Source of the DNA: Mesostigma viride
Taxonomy: Eukaryota > Streptophyta > Mesostigmatophyceae > Mesostigmatales > Mesostigmataceae
Length of the DNA: 64,000 nt
Assembly: GCA_009746045.1 (NCBI GenBank)
Contig: RPFO01001247.1
Location: 7,501 to 71,500 of the forward strand
Direction: 5' to 3'
Below, one piece after another: positions 37,801 to 51,099 of this stretch. A program made the translations under genes and the position numbers. The number at the start of each line of letters is the position of its first letter. Position 1 is the stretch's first letter. Under the pieces are notes generated by a model. The model was not told the DNA's origin, did no database searches, and saw nothing but the letters and a program-made list of their open reading frames with translations.

Positions 37801-40800
37801 CGGGGCCCGCGCGCATATCACTGCTACCTGCATGGGGTCAAAGACGCCATCGTTGCTTCGCACCCATGAACACTTGGCGCTCCTGTGCTAGCGTGCCTGC
37901 ATACATGCTCGCATGGGTATGGTTGCCTGCATGACCGATTGTTGCACCGCACAGTGACCGGAAAGTCATTTGTCGGCCACGGCATGTGCAAGCTGATGTT
38001 ATCGAATGCCCACAAAGATGGCCTAGATCTTATCACCATACGAAGTGGAGCCAGAAGCCCATGATCACGGACATGAGTGTCCGGGCACTTTGTTCCTCCT
38101 GCATCCCAACTTGCATCCGTGTCCATGCCAGTCTTCACGCTCCCGTCTTGCGTCCGTGTCCATGCCAGTCTTCACGCTCCCATCTTGCATCCGTGTCCAT
38201 GCCAGTCTTCACGCTCCCATCTTGCATCCGTGTCCATGCCAGTCTTCACGCTCCCGTCTTGCATCCGTGTCACAATCCTGTCTTCATGCTTTCACCTTGC
38301 ATCTGCCGGCATCCACGTCCTCTGCCATTATCCTTGCTTTCCTCCCCATTTCTGGCTGGTCCCCGACGCCATTTGTGCCACCAATGCCGTTATGATTTCC
38401 GCTGTGTCCGTGCGCGCAGGCGGACGGTTGGATCGTCAAGCGGGTGATGACGCTGCAGAACCCGAACGCGGGCCACCCGCGGCGCTTCTGGGCGGTGTAC
38501 ACCAAGCTGCTGGTGTTCAACCTGACCGAGTACGATCGAGGTGAGCGAAACGGCTTGCACAGCTACTGAGTACGACCAAGGCGAGGCAGGACACATGGTC
38601 AGCTGGCATTTGTCACTTCTGCCATTTGCCCATGTGTGATCACTGCGCAGATTGAACCCAAGCTACGTGCACCGGTAAGCATTGAGCCTCTCGGCTCTGG
38701 ATGGACACGTGGCAGCTGGCGTGTGGAGCACAAAGCATATGGTGCGCATGTACTTGTTTCAGAATGGCCACCACCGCCCACACCACCCCCCACCCTTGGA
38801 CACACACACACACACACACACTCAACGCTTCTATAAGAAGTGTTGCTATTTGATATAGTAAGAAGCGTTACTAAAAGATGGTAAGCCTGCAGACATTGTG
38901 CTGGAGTTCTTCTCAACTTGTAACAATGAGTCTTCTTTTGTTATCAAAACCGTGTTGTCCTGCCAGAGCATCAAGTGTATGTGTTCCTGATGCTCACTCC
39001 TTTATACTTCCCCTCCATTCTGTGTCCCTATTTCCTGCACACCACTGGATGCCATGTCATCCCCACCCACCCTTATTAAATTACCATACATCCCCACCAA
39101 TACCCACCAATGTCCCCACTCAACCACCCCCATCTTCCCCATCCCATCCCATCCCATCCCATCCCATCCCATCCCATCCCATCCCATCCCATCCCATCCC
39201 ATCCCATCCCATCCCATCCCATCCCATCCCATCCCATCCCATCCCATCCCATCCCATCCCATCCCATCCCATCCCATCCCATCTCATCCCATCCCATCTC
39301 ATCCCATCTCATCACATGCCCACACATCCCATCCCACCTCATCACATGCCCACACATCCCATCCCACCTCATCACATGCCCACACATCCCATCCCACCTC
39401 ATCACATGCCCGCACATCCCATCCCACCTCATCACATGCCCACACATCCCATCCCACCTCATCACATGCCCACACATCCCATCCCATCTCATCACATGCC
39501 CACACATCCCATCCCACCTCATCACATGCCCACACATCCCATCCCACCTCATCACATGCCCACACATCCCATCCCACCTCATCACATGCCCACACATCCC
39601 ATCCCACCTCATCACATGCCCACACATCCCATCCCACCTCATCACATGCCCACACATCCCATCCCACCTCATCACATGCCCACACATCCCATCCCACCTC
39701 ATCACATGCCCACACATCCCATCCCACCTCATCACATGCCCACACATCCCATCCCACCTCATCACATGCCCACACATCCCATCCCACCTCATCACATGCC
39801 CACACATCCCATCCCACCTCATCACATGCCCACACATCCCATCCCACCTCATCACATGCCCACACATCCCATCCCACCTCATCACATGCCCACACATCCC
39901 ATCCCATCTCATCACATGCCCACACATCCCATCCCACCTCATCACATGCCCACACATCCCATCCCACCTCATCACATGCCCACACATCCCATCCCACCTC
40001 ATCACATGCCCACACATCCCATCCCACCTCATCACATGCCCACACATCCCATCCCACCTCATCACATGCCCACACATCCCATCCCACCTCATCACATGCC
40101 CACACATCCCATCCCACCTCATCACATGCCCACACATCTCATCCCATCTCATCACATGCCCACACATCCCATCCCACCTCATCACATGCCCACACATCCC
40201 ATCCCACCTCATCACATGCCCACACATCCCATCCCACCTCATCACATGCCCACACATCCCATCCCACCTCATCACATGCCCACACATCCCATCCCACCTC
40301 ATCACATGCCCACACATCCCATCCCACCTCATCACATGCCCACACATCCCATCCCATCTCATCACATGCCCACACATCCCATCCCACCTCATCACATGCC
40401 CACACATCCCATCCCATCTCATCACATGCCCGCACATCCCATCCCACCTCATCACATGCCCACACATCCCATCCCACCTCATCACATGCCCACACATCCC
40501 ATCCCACCTCATCACATGCCCACACATCCCATCCCACCTCATCACATGCCCGCACATCCCATCCCATCCCATCCCATCCCATCCCATCCCATCCCATCCC
40601 ATCCCATCCCATCCCATCCCATCCCATCCCATCCCATCCCATCCCATCCCATCCCATCCCATCCCATCCCATCCCATCCCATCCCATCCCATCCCATCCC
40701 ATCTCATCCCATCCCATCTCATCCCATCTCATCACATGCCCACACATCCCATCCCACCTCATCACATGCCCACACATCCCATCCCACCTCATCACATGCC

Positions 40801-43800
40801 CACACATCCCATCCCACCTCATCACATGCCCACACATCCCATCCCATCTCATCACATGCCCACACATCCCATCCCACCTCATCACATGCCCACACATCCC
40901 ATCCCACCTCATCACATGCCCACACATCCCATCCCACCTCATCACATGCCCACACATCCCATCCCACCTCATCACATGCCCACACATCCCATCCCACCTC
41001 ATCACATGCCCACACATCCCATCCCACCTTATCACATGCCCACACATCCCATCCCACCTCATCACATGCCCACACATCCCATCCCACCTCATCACATGCC
41101 CACACATCCCATCCCACCTCATCACATGCCCACACATCCCATCCCACCTCATCACATGCCCACACATCCCATCCCACCTCATCACATGCCCACACATCCC
41201 ATCCCACCTCATCACATGCCCACACATCCCATCCCATCTCATCACATGCCCACACATCCCATCCCATCTCATCACATGCCCACACATCCCATCCCACCTC
41301 ATCACATGCCCACACATCCCATCCCACCTCATCACATGCCCACACATCCCATCCCACCTCATCACATGCCCACACATCCCATCCCACCTCATCACATGCC
41401 CACACATCCCATCCCACCTCATCACATGCCCACACATCCCATCCCACCTTATCACATGCCCACACATCCCATCCCACCTCATCACATGCCCACACATCCC
41501 ATCCCATCTCATCACATGCCCACACATCCCATCCCATCTCATCACATGCCCACACATCCCATCCCACCTCATCACATGCCCACACATCCCATCCCACCTC
41601 ATCACATGCCCACACATCCCATCCCACCTCATCACATGCCCACACATCCCATCCCACCTCATCACATGCCCACACATCCCATCCCACCTCATCACATGCC
41701 CACACATCCCATCCCATCTCATCACATGCCCACACATCCCATCCCACCTCATCACATGCCCACACATCCCATCCCACCTCATCACATGCCCACACATCCC
41801 ATCCCACCTCATCACATGCCCACACATCCCATCCCACCTCATCACATGCCCACACATCCCATCCCACCTCATCACATGCCCACACATCCCATCCCACCTC
41901 ATCACATGCCCACACATCCCATCCCACCTCATCACATGCCCACACATCCCATCCCACCTCATCACATGCCCACACATCCCATCCCACCTCATCACATGCC
42001 CACACATCCCATCCCACCTCATCACATGCCCACACATCCCATCCCACCTCATCACATGCCCACACATCCCATCCCACCTCATCACATGCCCACACATCCC
42101 ATCCCACCTCATCACATGCCCACACATCCCATCCCACCTCATCCCATCCCATCTCATCCCATCTCATCACATGCCCACACATCCCATCCCATCTCATCAC
42201 ATGCCCACACATCCCATCCCACCTCATCACATGCCCACACATCCCATCCCACCTCATCACATGCCCACACATCCCATCCCACCTCATCACATGCCCACAC
42301 ATCCCATCCCACCTCATCACATGCCCACACATCTCATCCCACCTCATCACATGCCCACACATCCCATCCCACCTCATCACATGCCCACACATCCCATCCC
42401 ACCTCATCACATGCCCACACATCTCATCCCACCTCATCACATGCCCACACATCCCATCCCATCTCATCACATGCCCACACATCCCATCCCACCTCATCAC
42501 ATGCCCACACATCCCATCCCACCTTATCACATGCCCACACATCCCATCCCACCTCATCACATGCCCACACATCCCATCCCATCTCATCACATGCCCACAC
42601 ATCCCATCCCACCTTATCACATGCCCACACATCCCATCCCACCTCATCACATGCCCACACATCCCATCCCATCTCATCACATGCCCACACATCCCATCCC
42701 ATCTCATCACATGCCCACACATCCCATCCCATCTCATCACATGCCCACACATCCCATCCCATCCCATCACATGCCCACACATCCCATCCCATCCCATCAC
42801 ATGCCCACACATCCCATGGACTCTGTCACTTTCCATCTCTCGCAGTTGTGTTTCTGGACGCCGACACGCTCGTCCTGCGCAACCTGGACGCGCTCTTCTC
42901 CTGCGCTGGCTTCTGCGCCAACTTGAAGCACTCGGACCGCTTCAACAGCGGCGTCATGGTCGTCACGCCCTCGGCCACGCTCTTCCAGGACATGATGCGC
43001 CACATGCCCACCACGGCATCATACACGGGAGGTAGGTGGGCGCCCCCCTACCCTTCCTTGTGGCTTTAGAGTCTCGCAGTCTCCCTGTGGCCATGGACCT
43101 AGCAGGCTATTCTCTTTTTTGATCATAACTTAAATTGGAAGCCACATGTGCCAGGAGCATCACTCACATTCCTCAACCATGCACCATGATTGCCCATCTC
43201 CCCCCCCCCCCCCCCTGCAGGTGACCAAGGTTTTCTCAATTCGTACTTCTCTGGCTTTGCGCGCGCACGCATGTTCCAGGAGCCTTGCCGCGCCCATCGC
43301 AGCGCCACTCTGCCCGCCGTCACTGCCATTGCCACGGGTGACAGCAGCCAGTTGTCGCACGACCTGTTTGACCTGGACAAGCTCGTTGGGGGTGACGCAC
43401 AGATGGCAGGATTATCCCATGAACAACAGGGTCCGAGGTCACGCCGATGGCCGCTACCAGGTGGCAAGGTCGCGTTGGACCTGCGGCGTGAGCGCAAGCA
43501 GAGGTTGGAAGCCACGGCGGGTGCCTACGGTGGCGACAATGTTGTGTCGGGAAGCAGACAGGAAGCACTGGAGCTTGTGATAGAGGAGGCGGAGAAGCTG
43601 GGGGAGGCTGGGGCTGGTCACATGATTCTTGATCAAGCGTCTGGAGAGCCCCACTCCGTGTTGGTAAGTGCGGCTGCAGGCGAAGTGCCAGATGAAGGCC
43701 GCAAGGGCCTTGGTCTGCAGCCAGAGGAGCTGGCAGCAAGGCACGGCCACCTGCCCAAGAGGGCATGGCGCACGCCTGGCCACACACGGCGTCCCAGGGT

Positions 43801-46800
43801 TGCAACCTGGCAGGGACGTGAAGGCCATGAGGATCTGGGGAGAGACGAGGTAGGCTCGGAGGCACCTTGTGCTCTGACCAAGATGGCCTGGGAGCGTTCT
43901 AGAGAGGGGTCACTGGCTGCAACCATCCCACGGCGTGCGGGTAGGGGTGGGTGGGGACAGAGGAAGTGGGAGGGTGGGAGGGGATTTCCCTCCGGCGGTA
44001 TCTTTGGGTCATCTGCCCATACCGTACAGACCGCCGGTACCCTTTCCCCTGGTGTGACGCACGGTCACATGGAAAGCAGCATAGCCGGGCACCCGACAGA
44101 TCCAGCGAGAGAGGGGGTCGCAGGGCAAGGGATGGACACGGAGGCGGGGGAGGATCACTCCCAGCTGATGGCGCAGGGTGCAGCAGCAGATGACGTGGAC
44201 GCGTCAGCACAGGAGGTCGCGCTACCAGCGCCAGCTGTCCGCGTGCCGTTGCACCGCCTGCCGGCTGAATTCAACGCGGACGTGGGCCTGTATCTGATAT
44301 CATCCAACAAGGTGGGTGGCCTGTGCAGTTAGCAGGGGGTCCAAAACGCTAAGTGCCAGGATGAGCGGGAATATTGATTTTGTTTCTACAGCTGGTAACT
44401 GTGGATTGCCTTGACTTTAGACACATCACCCTGACGCAAGCTTCTTGGGGTGCCCAGCATGCCCTACTTGCTCGCTGGTGATGCCATGAATGGTGCTTTC
44501 AGTATGGGTGGATCTCGTTCAACCCTGGTCTGATAACACAGTGGGTTGGCAAGTTTTTGTGCTTGGAGGTGAGAACAAATGGTTGTTTTGCTAGTGCTTT
44601 TGCTGCTGGGGACAATCACGTCAGACCCAGACATCGACAACGTTGCAAATGTCATAGTTAAAGACAGGCACAAGGAGGCAATGACTTTTGGTAACGCGGC
44701 GTATTCTACCAGGTCCTGCTGACCTGGGTGCCTGCCAGCCTGCCAGCCTGCCAGCCTGCCAGCCTGCCAGCCTGCCAGCCTGCCAGCCTGCCAGCCTGCC
44801 AGCCTGCCAGCCTGCCAGCCTGCCAGCCTGCCAGCCTGCCAGCCTGCCAGCCTGCCAGCCTGCCAGCCTGCCAGCCTGCCAGCCTGCCAGCCTGCCAGCC
44901 TGCCAGCCTGCCAGCCTGCCAGCCTGCCAGCCTGCCAGCCTGCCAGCCTGCCAGCCTGCCAGCCTGCCTCCCGGCCAGCCAACTTCCATACCCTAGCATG
45001 ATGTTGCCAGCATCCGCATTCCATGTATGCCTGCTTGCTGATGCAGCGGCCGTCTGATGCTCAACACCCGCCCACCCTCCCTTGGATGCCATCTTTGCCC
45101 AACCCTTCTTTGCTCACGCCACCGTTGCCCCCCTGCAGTTCATGCAGCCGCGGGAGAGGCTGGCCATCGTCCACTACACGCTGGGGCCGCTGAAGCCATG
45201 GCAGTGGTGGGCGCCCTGGGTGGTGGATGTTGCGAGCCAGTGGCAGGTACTTAGACCCGTGGAATACCCCTAAAGCAAGCTATGTGTGAGTCGCTGCACT
45301 GCCTGGGCAGCTTGCAGCACTCTGCGGAGCTGCTGGGCCAGTCTCCCTTTTATTCTGTCTCTTCTGCATCCCCACGCATCCCGGTCGTTGTGTTGCATGC
45401 CATGCTTACTGACGGCACCGTTCCGGAGCAGTACAAGAACGCCTTGCGTGTTGTGTTCACTTGAATTGTCACCGAATTGTGCGGCTTGGGTGGCATCTGC
45501 CATCTTAAGCACACCCTGTAATAAATACCTCTGGGTCATGTTGGTTGGTGTGGCGTGCGCGATGTCTCCCAATGTCCCGCCACTTGGTCATGTGCTTGGT
45601 CATGTGCTTGGTCATGTGCTTGGTCATGTGCTTGGTCATGTGCTTGGTCATGTGCTTGGTCATGTGCTTGGTCATGTGCTTGGTCATGTGCTTGGTCATG
45701 TGCTTGGTCATGTGCTTGGTCATGTGCTTGGTCATGTGCTTGGTCATGTGCTTGGTCATGTGCTTGGTCATGTGCTTGGTCATGTGCTTGGTCATGTGCT
45801 TGGTCATGTGCTACTTATTTTAGGTGCTTGTCATGATTCACGTACCATATTTGCTACATCGTTCACCACCTGCTGCGCATGGGGTACATTACCCATGTCC
45901 TCCACTGCCATCTCTGCTTCATTGCCACAACTGCACGTGTGTGCCCTTGCCCCACCCCAGGAGTACCGCCAGCGCCTCCCCAACCAGGACCCTGGCTCTG
46001 GCATCTTTGGCACCATGCGCCTCCGGCGGCTGTGCCTGGCACTCTTCCTCATCCCCATGGGTCTTCTGCTGGCGACCGTATGCCCCTTCCTAGCCATCGC
46101 GTGCGATTACAACCAACGCCACGGCTCGCCTTCCCTTCAAGGGTATTTCTCTCGGGTAATGCACGTGCTGCCTCATGTACATTTCGGGAAAACTGCCCTT
46201 GCCAATTTTTTTGCACCAAGACTCCAAAAACGATTTGTCACAGCGCAAGCCGCTGATTATTCACAGAACAAGGCATCCTGATCTACCTGCGGAATCTGTC
46301 TGTCTTATGTCTAGCTGCTGAACCTGTTTTGGGTCCCTGCCAACCTTTTCGCATTGCAGGTGGCTCGCCTGGCCGCATGGTTGATGGCCCGTCTCCCCCA
46401 GCCCATCAGCAAGAAGCTGCAGTGGCTGCTTTGGAGATGCCACCAGCAAGGGTACTCCCCGCTGGTCAAGGCAATAAGCCGCTTGATCAGCCAACCATGG
46501 CGCCCCCAGACCAAAGCAAAAAGCGAAGACTGGGATGCGGACCCGGCCGCCCAGTGTGCACCGGCGGGAGAACGGCTGTCGATTCGACGTCACCATAGTG
46601 CGCCAGCCACGGACGCCAACGGAAGGGAGGGCGTTGATCGGGATGGCTGTGGTGCCAGGGACCACCAGGGGGCCCGTGCAGGGTGCGGGCATGAAGTGGA
46701 GAGTTGTGCGGCCTCGGCTGCCCCTTCCAGCCACGGGCACAAGCACGGGGGGGCGGCGCCTTGGCGGTGCGGCATGCCGGCACCACCGCCAACCAAGGTG

Positions 46801-49458
46801 AGGATGGATTTGGTTGAGGAAGCCGTGCCTTACTTGGGCTAGCACCCGAAGGGGAGGCTAGTCTGAGCGGGCGACCCACACCTGGTGGCTGGTACAGGGT
46901 GTCGTGTGATGAAGCGACGTTCTTCTTTCCAACCCTTTCCATCCACAACATGTGCTGCCAATCCTGTGGGATCCTTGCTGCCATCCTTGTCCCTTTCACT
47001 CTTGTGGCCATGTCCTCACAATTGGCTCTTCTGGCCATGTCCTTCCCTTTGGCTCTTGTGGCCTTGTCCTCACCTTTGGCTCTTCTGGCCATGCCCTCAC
47101 CTTTGGCTCTTGTGGCCATGTGACCACGTTTTACGCACCCCCTGCTCCCTTCACTAATGGCGCTCAGGACGCTGCCATGACTCACGGCCTACGCGTGGCG
47201 CTCATGGACCAGTTGTCTCCTGGCTACGGGCCGCTACGGGTGGCCCACGGGTACCCCCCTTGCTGCTGCGTTGCGCTCAAGCCGACATGTGGCGGGGCGG
47301 CGGCCATCCACGGGCACCCTGGGGCTGTGTCTGGTCATGGCGGCACACACCCTGGCTGGCAACACCCGCATCTGGACGTCTACGCCATCGGGGCCATGTT
47401 TGCCAGCATTATCATCGGCCTGGGCCTACCTGCGGGAGTGCTGATACCCATTGAGGTAAGCGAGCAAGCGGCTGAGGTAAACAAGCCGTTGAGGTAAGCA
47501 AGCAAGCCGCTGAGGAAAGCAATCCATGGCAGCGTGGTCCATGTCCAGTCCCATATCTGAAGGTCTTATGTGGACATGCCTTGGCCGCTGCAGTGTGCAT
47601 TTGGCTTCCTGTTCACTTTGCAGACTCGCCAGTTGTCGTGGCTATCACAAGCGCTTGGTGATGGCTACTTGCCAATTTGGATGTGGGTGGATGCCTGCAC
47701 TGGTTGTCTCCTTGATGGGTAAACCGAGGGTACGTTGTCCATCGGCGCTGGGGGGCCCTGGTCTGGCGGGGGAAGCGTGGGGATGGTTTTGAGACCTATG
47801 ACGGCACCTGAGCGTGACGGAGAGATGCATAAATCGAAGGCAGCCGAATACGGAGCGTGATTGTCATCGGAGTAACATCACACGGAATGGATTGCACCTT
47901 GTGAGGCAGCTTATCACGGTTTTTTTTTTTCGGACGTGCGCCAGGGTCGTGGTCATTCATGGTTTGAACTTGTTGGGGGGCCAAGGTGACGATGCCGCTT
48001 TGGTGGGCCGCTGTCGAGGAACCACTCATGCTTAAGCAAAGAGCACGACCTTTGCTTGCCTGCACACCCAATACGTTTAAGCCATATTGTTGAAATGGCC
48101 AAGGCCTTATGATGCCTTTCTTCTAAGGAACCTCTCTTGTATCAGTCTAGCATGCGATGAGACACTGCTCAGTGACGTGCAAATGTTTGCCATTCGCCTC
48201 CGTGGGTGGGTGTCTTTATGCAGACGCCCCCGGCGGTCGGCTGGCTGCTGGCCACCGAATGGGGCATCACCCTTGTCTTCTTCCTCTTCGGCCGTCTCTT
48301 CTTGTGGGAGGGCATCTACCGGCCAGCAGTGGCAGGTACGCTGCTATTAGGTATGCTAATGATGGGTGCCATAATGGGTGAAGCCGTCATGGGTGCTGGT
48401 CGCGATCTAGGCCTTTCCCATCCACGCTGCGAGACGCCACTGCCCATAGCTGCATGATGCCAAGTCCGCTCATGTGTGGCGCTTTGAAGTACTCTCTTCT
48501 TCCCCTCTGCTTGCACGCCCGGTGTGATCCTTGCATCTCACATAATTCCATGTCCACATAACTCATTACATTGATTCCATTTACTCATAGCACCCATGAA
48601 AAGGAAGTGGCACAAATTGCGCCACGCCGTGGCACCGCTATGCCTGGGGAGGCCTAAGTCCGCACCTCCCTTCACACAAGAACATGTCACAGCCCCTTAC
48701 TCATCGCGACGCGTTGTTATATACTACTCTGCTGTTATATGTTTCGCTGCTACGTTGCCTGGGTGTTGCAGGAACCGGGTTCCCCATCCGCCCTACGGCT
48801 CGCCTTGCCAGTGGCGACGTGGGGCATGTCCCAAGCTTTGCATGCGCGTGCTGCCACATCCTCCACACGCTGCGCGCCCACCGCCGAGAACTGGCTGCAG
48901 TGACCAAGCGGCCGCCCCCTGTGTGGCGCACGTGCGCGTACGGCGCCATCTGTGCGCTGCTGTTTGCTTCCTGGCCGAGCTATGCGGGCTGGTTCGGTGT
49001 CCAGGATATCGCAGCCAGGTAATTTTGCTGGGGAGTCCAATGAATGGCAATATTGTCCAATGGCATTTTCGCTACACTTGAAATGGCCACAAGAGATGTG
49101 GATGTGCATGAACTGCTTGGCAGCCGAAACCAGTATCTGCTCCTGAGTGCCCAAACACTCCAGGCATGATGCAGAAAGTATAGATGACTACATGGTTTTC
49201 CTCAGAAGTCGTTTGACTTGTCACACTCTAAACTTTACGTTGCATGATGCCACCTGTGCAAACCTCATCATTTGGCTCCGCAGGCTCGCGCTGTATATTC
49301 TTGGCTTGGTGTTTCTACTGGTGTTGGCCCCCTTTTTCGGCATGGACCTGGCCCGCAAGTGGGCTGAATATGGCTGCCTGCAGCGTGACAAACCAGCAGT
49401 ATGGGACGAGGGAGCCCTGGCACCTGCCTGTGGGTGTTACCCTACTATGAGTGCGTAG
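34839..49458 (+). CDS. IPUT1/PGSIP6-like GT8 glucuronosyltransferase, multispanning (12 exons)
   Basis: Exons: 34839-35064, 36771-36868, 38420-38540, 42846-43031, 43221-44311, 45139-45246, 45961-46077, 46360-46797, 47168-47455, 48224-48335, 48772-49018, 49284-49458. All junctions are GT-AG and phase-consistent, giving about 1068 residues. In plants IPUT1 adds glucuronic acid to inositol phosphorylceramide in the Golgi, starting GIPC sphingolipids. GT8 signatures in order: AYVTLLYDEEKFLMG, VRVLGQSLRESG, WAVYTKLLVFNLTEYDR, the DxD motif in VFLDADTLVLRNLD (D153, D155), FCANLKHSDRFNSGVMVV, SYTGGDQGFLNSYF, FNADVGLYL and HYTLGPLKPWQWW. Residues about 13-26 are hydrophobic (signal anchor). The C-terminus has several hydrophobic helices, including TEWGITLVFFLFGRLFLW, which parallels the IPUT1 membrane region. 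Exon 5 is 363 codons and inserts nearly 300 low-complexity residues between ARMFQ and FNADVGLY. Exon 8 carries another such tail. The insertions roughly double the usual length. Confidence 0.9.
36890..37065. repeat. 17-bp tandem repeat, about 10 copies, intron 2
   Basis: Units of ATGACATGCTACTATGA repeat in the second intron of the GT8 gene, directly upstream of the 61-bp array. A few copies have substitutions. Confidence 0.92.
37135..37810. repeat. 61-bp minisatellite, about 11 copies, intron 2
   Basis: A GC-rich unit containing ACCTGCCATGACGGCGGGGC and CTCACACACGTCCACTGGAC repeats with a constant 61-bp period. Variant sites (ACAACGCGGCGC versus ACATCGCGGCTC) alternate between copies, suggesting duplication of multi-unit blocks. 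It lies in the second intron of the GT8 gene. Confidence 0.95.
38100..38275. repeat. About 37-bp tandem repeat, 5 copies, intron 2
   Basis: Units contain TTGCATCCGTGTCCATGCCA followed by GTCTTCACGCTCCC, with C/T variation at one site. They lie near the 3' end of the second intron of the GT8 gene. Confidence 0.92.
39137..42820. repeat. Compound (ATCCC)n and 30-bp minisatellite, 3.7 kb, intron 3
   Basis: This fills most of the 4.3-kb third intron of the GT8 gene. (ATCCC)n at 39140-39290 passes through a fixed transition segment into about 41 copies of a 30-bp unit (CATCCCATCCCACCTCATCA then CATGCCCACA). The same arrangement repeats: (ATCCC)n at 40552-40700, the same transition, about 47 copies, then a short third transition at about 42140-42165 and about 22 copies. 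The unit length is divisible by three and the sequence lacks stops, which yields meaningless open frames of up to 1385 codons on both strands. They are not genes. Confidence 0.97.
44729..44968. repeat. (CCTGCCAG)n octanucleotide array, intron 5
   Basis: About 29 near-perfect copies of CCTGCCAG in the fifth intron of the GT8 gene. Open frames on both strands (ACQPASLP and LAGWQAGR repeats) are artefacts of the repeat. Confidence 0.97.
45585..45812. repeat. 12-bp minisatellite, about 19 copies, intron 6
   Basis: Perfect tandem copies of GGTCATGTGCTT in the sixth intron of the GT8 gene, between the HYTLGPLKPW exon and the first C-terminal membrane exon. Confidence 0.97.
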
Positions 49459-50220
49459 CCCTGGGGCATGGCACTAATTGCGGCTGCACACCAGCAACTC
49501 TGCCATGTAGGATAGATAGCTGAGATATGAAACTTGTCAGTTTACCGCAAGGTACCAAGTCCTAGCTGGTCGATGCAGATGAGCCAATCACGACGTGTGC
49601 CCATACCACAGTAGGCACTAGGTGCCCAGGCTAGTCAACTTTCTATGGCCATGCATCACAATCTAGCTTCACTTCTCCTAGCGGTGCCAAAGGCAACATG
49701 ATCAAAGTTTTCTTGCATGTGTGTTAAGTCAATAATTCCATACTACTATATAAGCTAGCGACCTGATGCATGGGTAAGTTAAACCCGGCAGTAGCTAGGC
49801 GGGGAGAGGGTGGGGAGGGTGGGGGGTCGGGTATAACATGTTAATTTGTGATAAAATTATAATTGAGCATGATTGAATTACAAGCTGCAGGTTATAGCCT
49901 AGGTATAAACTATAAAGCATGCTACTGCATTGAGGGGCTGGCAGGTGTATGCACACGCTTGTGAAAGCCCATACCGTTGACCATCGATATGGCTGACATG
50001 CTTGTGCGTCTTGTCTAGCATGCCTCGCTAGGAGCACTGTATACTTATGCTTGTGGATATGGTAAAAAATATATAATATGCTTGTGTATATCAGTGTGTT
50101 ATATTATACATTAAAAGTATAATTACTTACATCGATCAGAGTGAAGGCACCCAATTAAAAATATAAACAAAGCCAACGCTGACAAGAGATACCACGACAA
50201 AATAACAGTGTGTACATACT
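49459..50220. other. Downstream flank of the GT8 gene
   Basis: Base composition becomes AT-rich after about 49.7 kb. No coding exon, RNA gene or clear repeat family is recognisable until the (TTAA)n stretch at 50220. It marks the transition into the retroelement-rich part of the window. Confidence 0.5.
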
Positions 50221-50660
50221 ATTAATTAATTAATTAATTAATCAATTAATGAATTAATTAATAAGCACGTGACTGCGTCACGTGGGTGCCAATACAGAGT
50301 AAAGGAACCTTCATCAACCCTATATACACAACGAGAAGGAGGGAGGGCGCTCTAGCTTCTCTCACTGCGGCAAGTGGGCAGGCCACAGAGCGCTCTCTCC
50401 ACAGCATGGTGCATGCCGGGGCGCAACACTGTGGGTGCAATACAACCAACTGTCTGTGCAATATACCATATAGGTAGGCTGTCAGACGCATATAGCTTAT
50501 GCTTGTGCACCCCGAGTAGGTGGCGGTTTACATCACCCCCCACCTGCAGGTTGTAGCTCAGATCGAATGTATTACAAACCATATGCCCCCTCTCAGGGCT
50601 AGATGCGTCACATAAGCTCCCAAATGAGTTAATTAAATGTACGTTCTTAATTACTTAATT
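50221..50660 (-). mobile_element. Retroelement 3' end with hairpin and (TTAA)n tail, copy 1
   Basis: Read on the minus strand, the sequence ends with the hairpin CACGTGACGCAGTCACGTG (50266-50284) followed by a TTAATT-rich tail (50221-50265). The adjoining 50285-50480 is about 90% similar to 51141-51310 and to the reverse complement of 52601-52770. Positions 50560-50630 also resemble the tail of the ORF1-only element, so pieces of two families adjoin here. Confidence 0.7.
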
Positions 50661-50662
50661 AA

Positions 50663-51070
50663 TTAATAGCTTATGCTACAAAGGTGAGGTGGGCTCAAGA
50701 CGTCGGCTAAGGCGCAAGCTGATGGCCACAAGCTAGGTGTCAGAGCTAACTGTGAAGCTACTATAACGCTGTGCGCTAATATCAATCCAAGTGCTGTAAT
50801 GCCTAAGCCATTCCATAATCGATTGCCCCCATCTAGACAACTCAGTAGCTTGAGTGCTCTATCGGGACCGCGGGGGACTAGCCCGGGGGGGCTTCCACAG
50901 TTTCTTGTTGACATAAAGGTCCCCGCCCCGCCAGTACACTTCATGGGGCTTCTCGGGGTTGGCCATGTGGCGGATGTACGTAGTCAGGCCACTGATTGCG
51001 GTGTTGCCTGCTGCTGGGCTGGCGTCACGTCGTCGTCAAGCGTACATTTAATATTATATGTTGGCTAAGT
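50663..51070 (-). mobile_element. Repeat fragment with unrecognised minus-strand coding-like segment
   Basis: Positions 50665-50760 (GGTGAGGTGGGCTCAAGACG) recur at 51335-51400. The minus strand at 50980-50800 has coding-like character (HMANPEKPHEVYWRGGDLYV, then a shift of frame to GNRLWNGLGITAL) but matches no domain I recognise. Probably the remnant of a mobile-element protein. Confidence 0.4.
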
Positions 51071-51099
51071 AAGCAAGTACTAAGTAAGTACTTGCGTGT

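Noticed and set aside
37135-37810. Regular repeats that might suggest a CRISPR array
   Set aside because: The 61-bp units are contiguous with no unique spacers, and the setting is a eukaryotic intron.
38878-43069. Open frames of up to 1385 codons on both strands
   Set aside because: They are products of the (ATCCC)n and 30-bp minisatellite in intron 3 of the GT8 gene, where the period is divisible by three. Real coding sequence begins only at 42846, after a splice acceptor.
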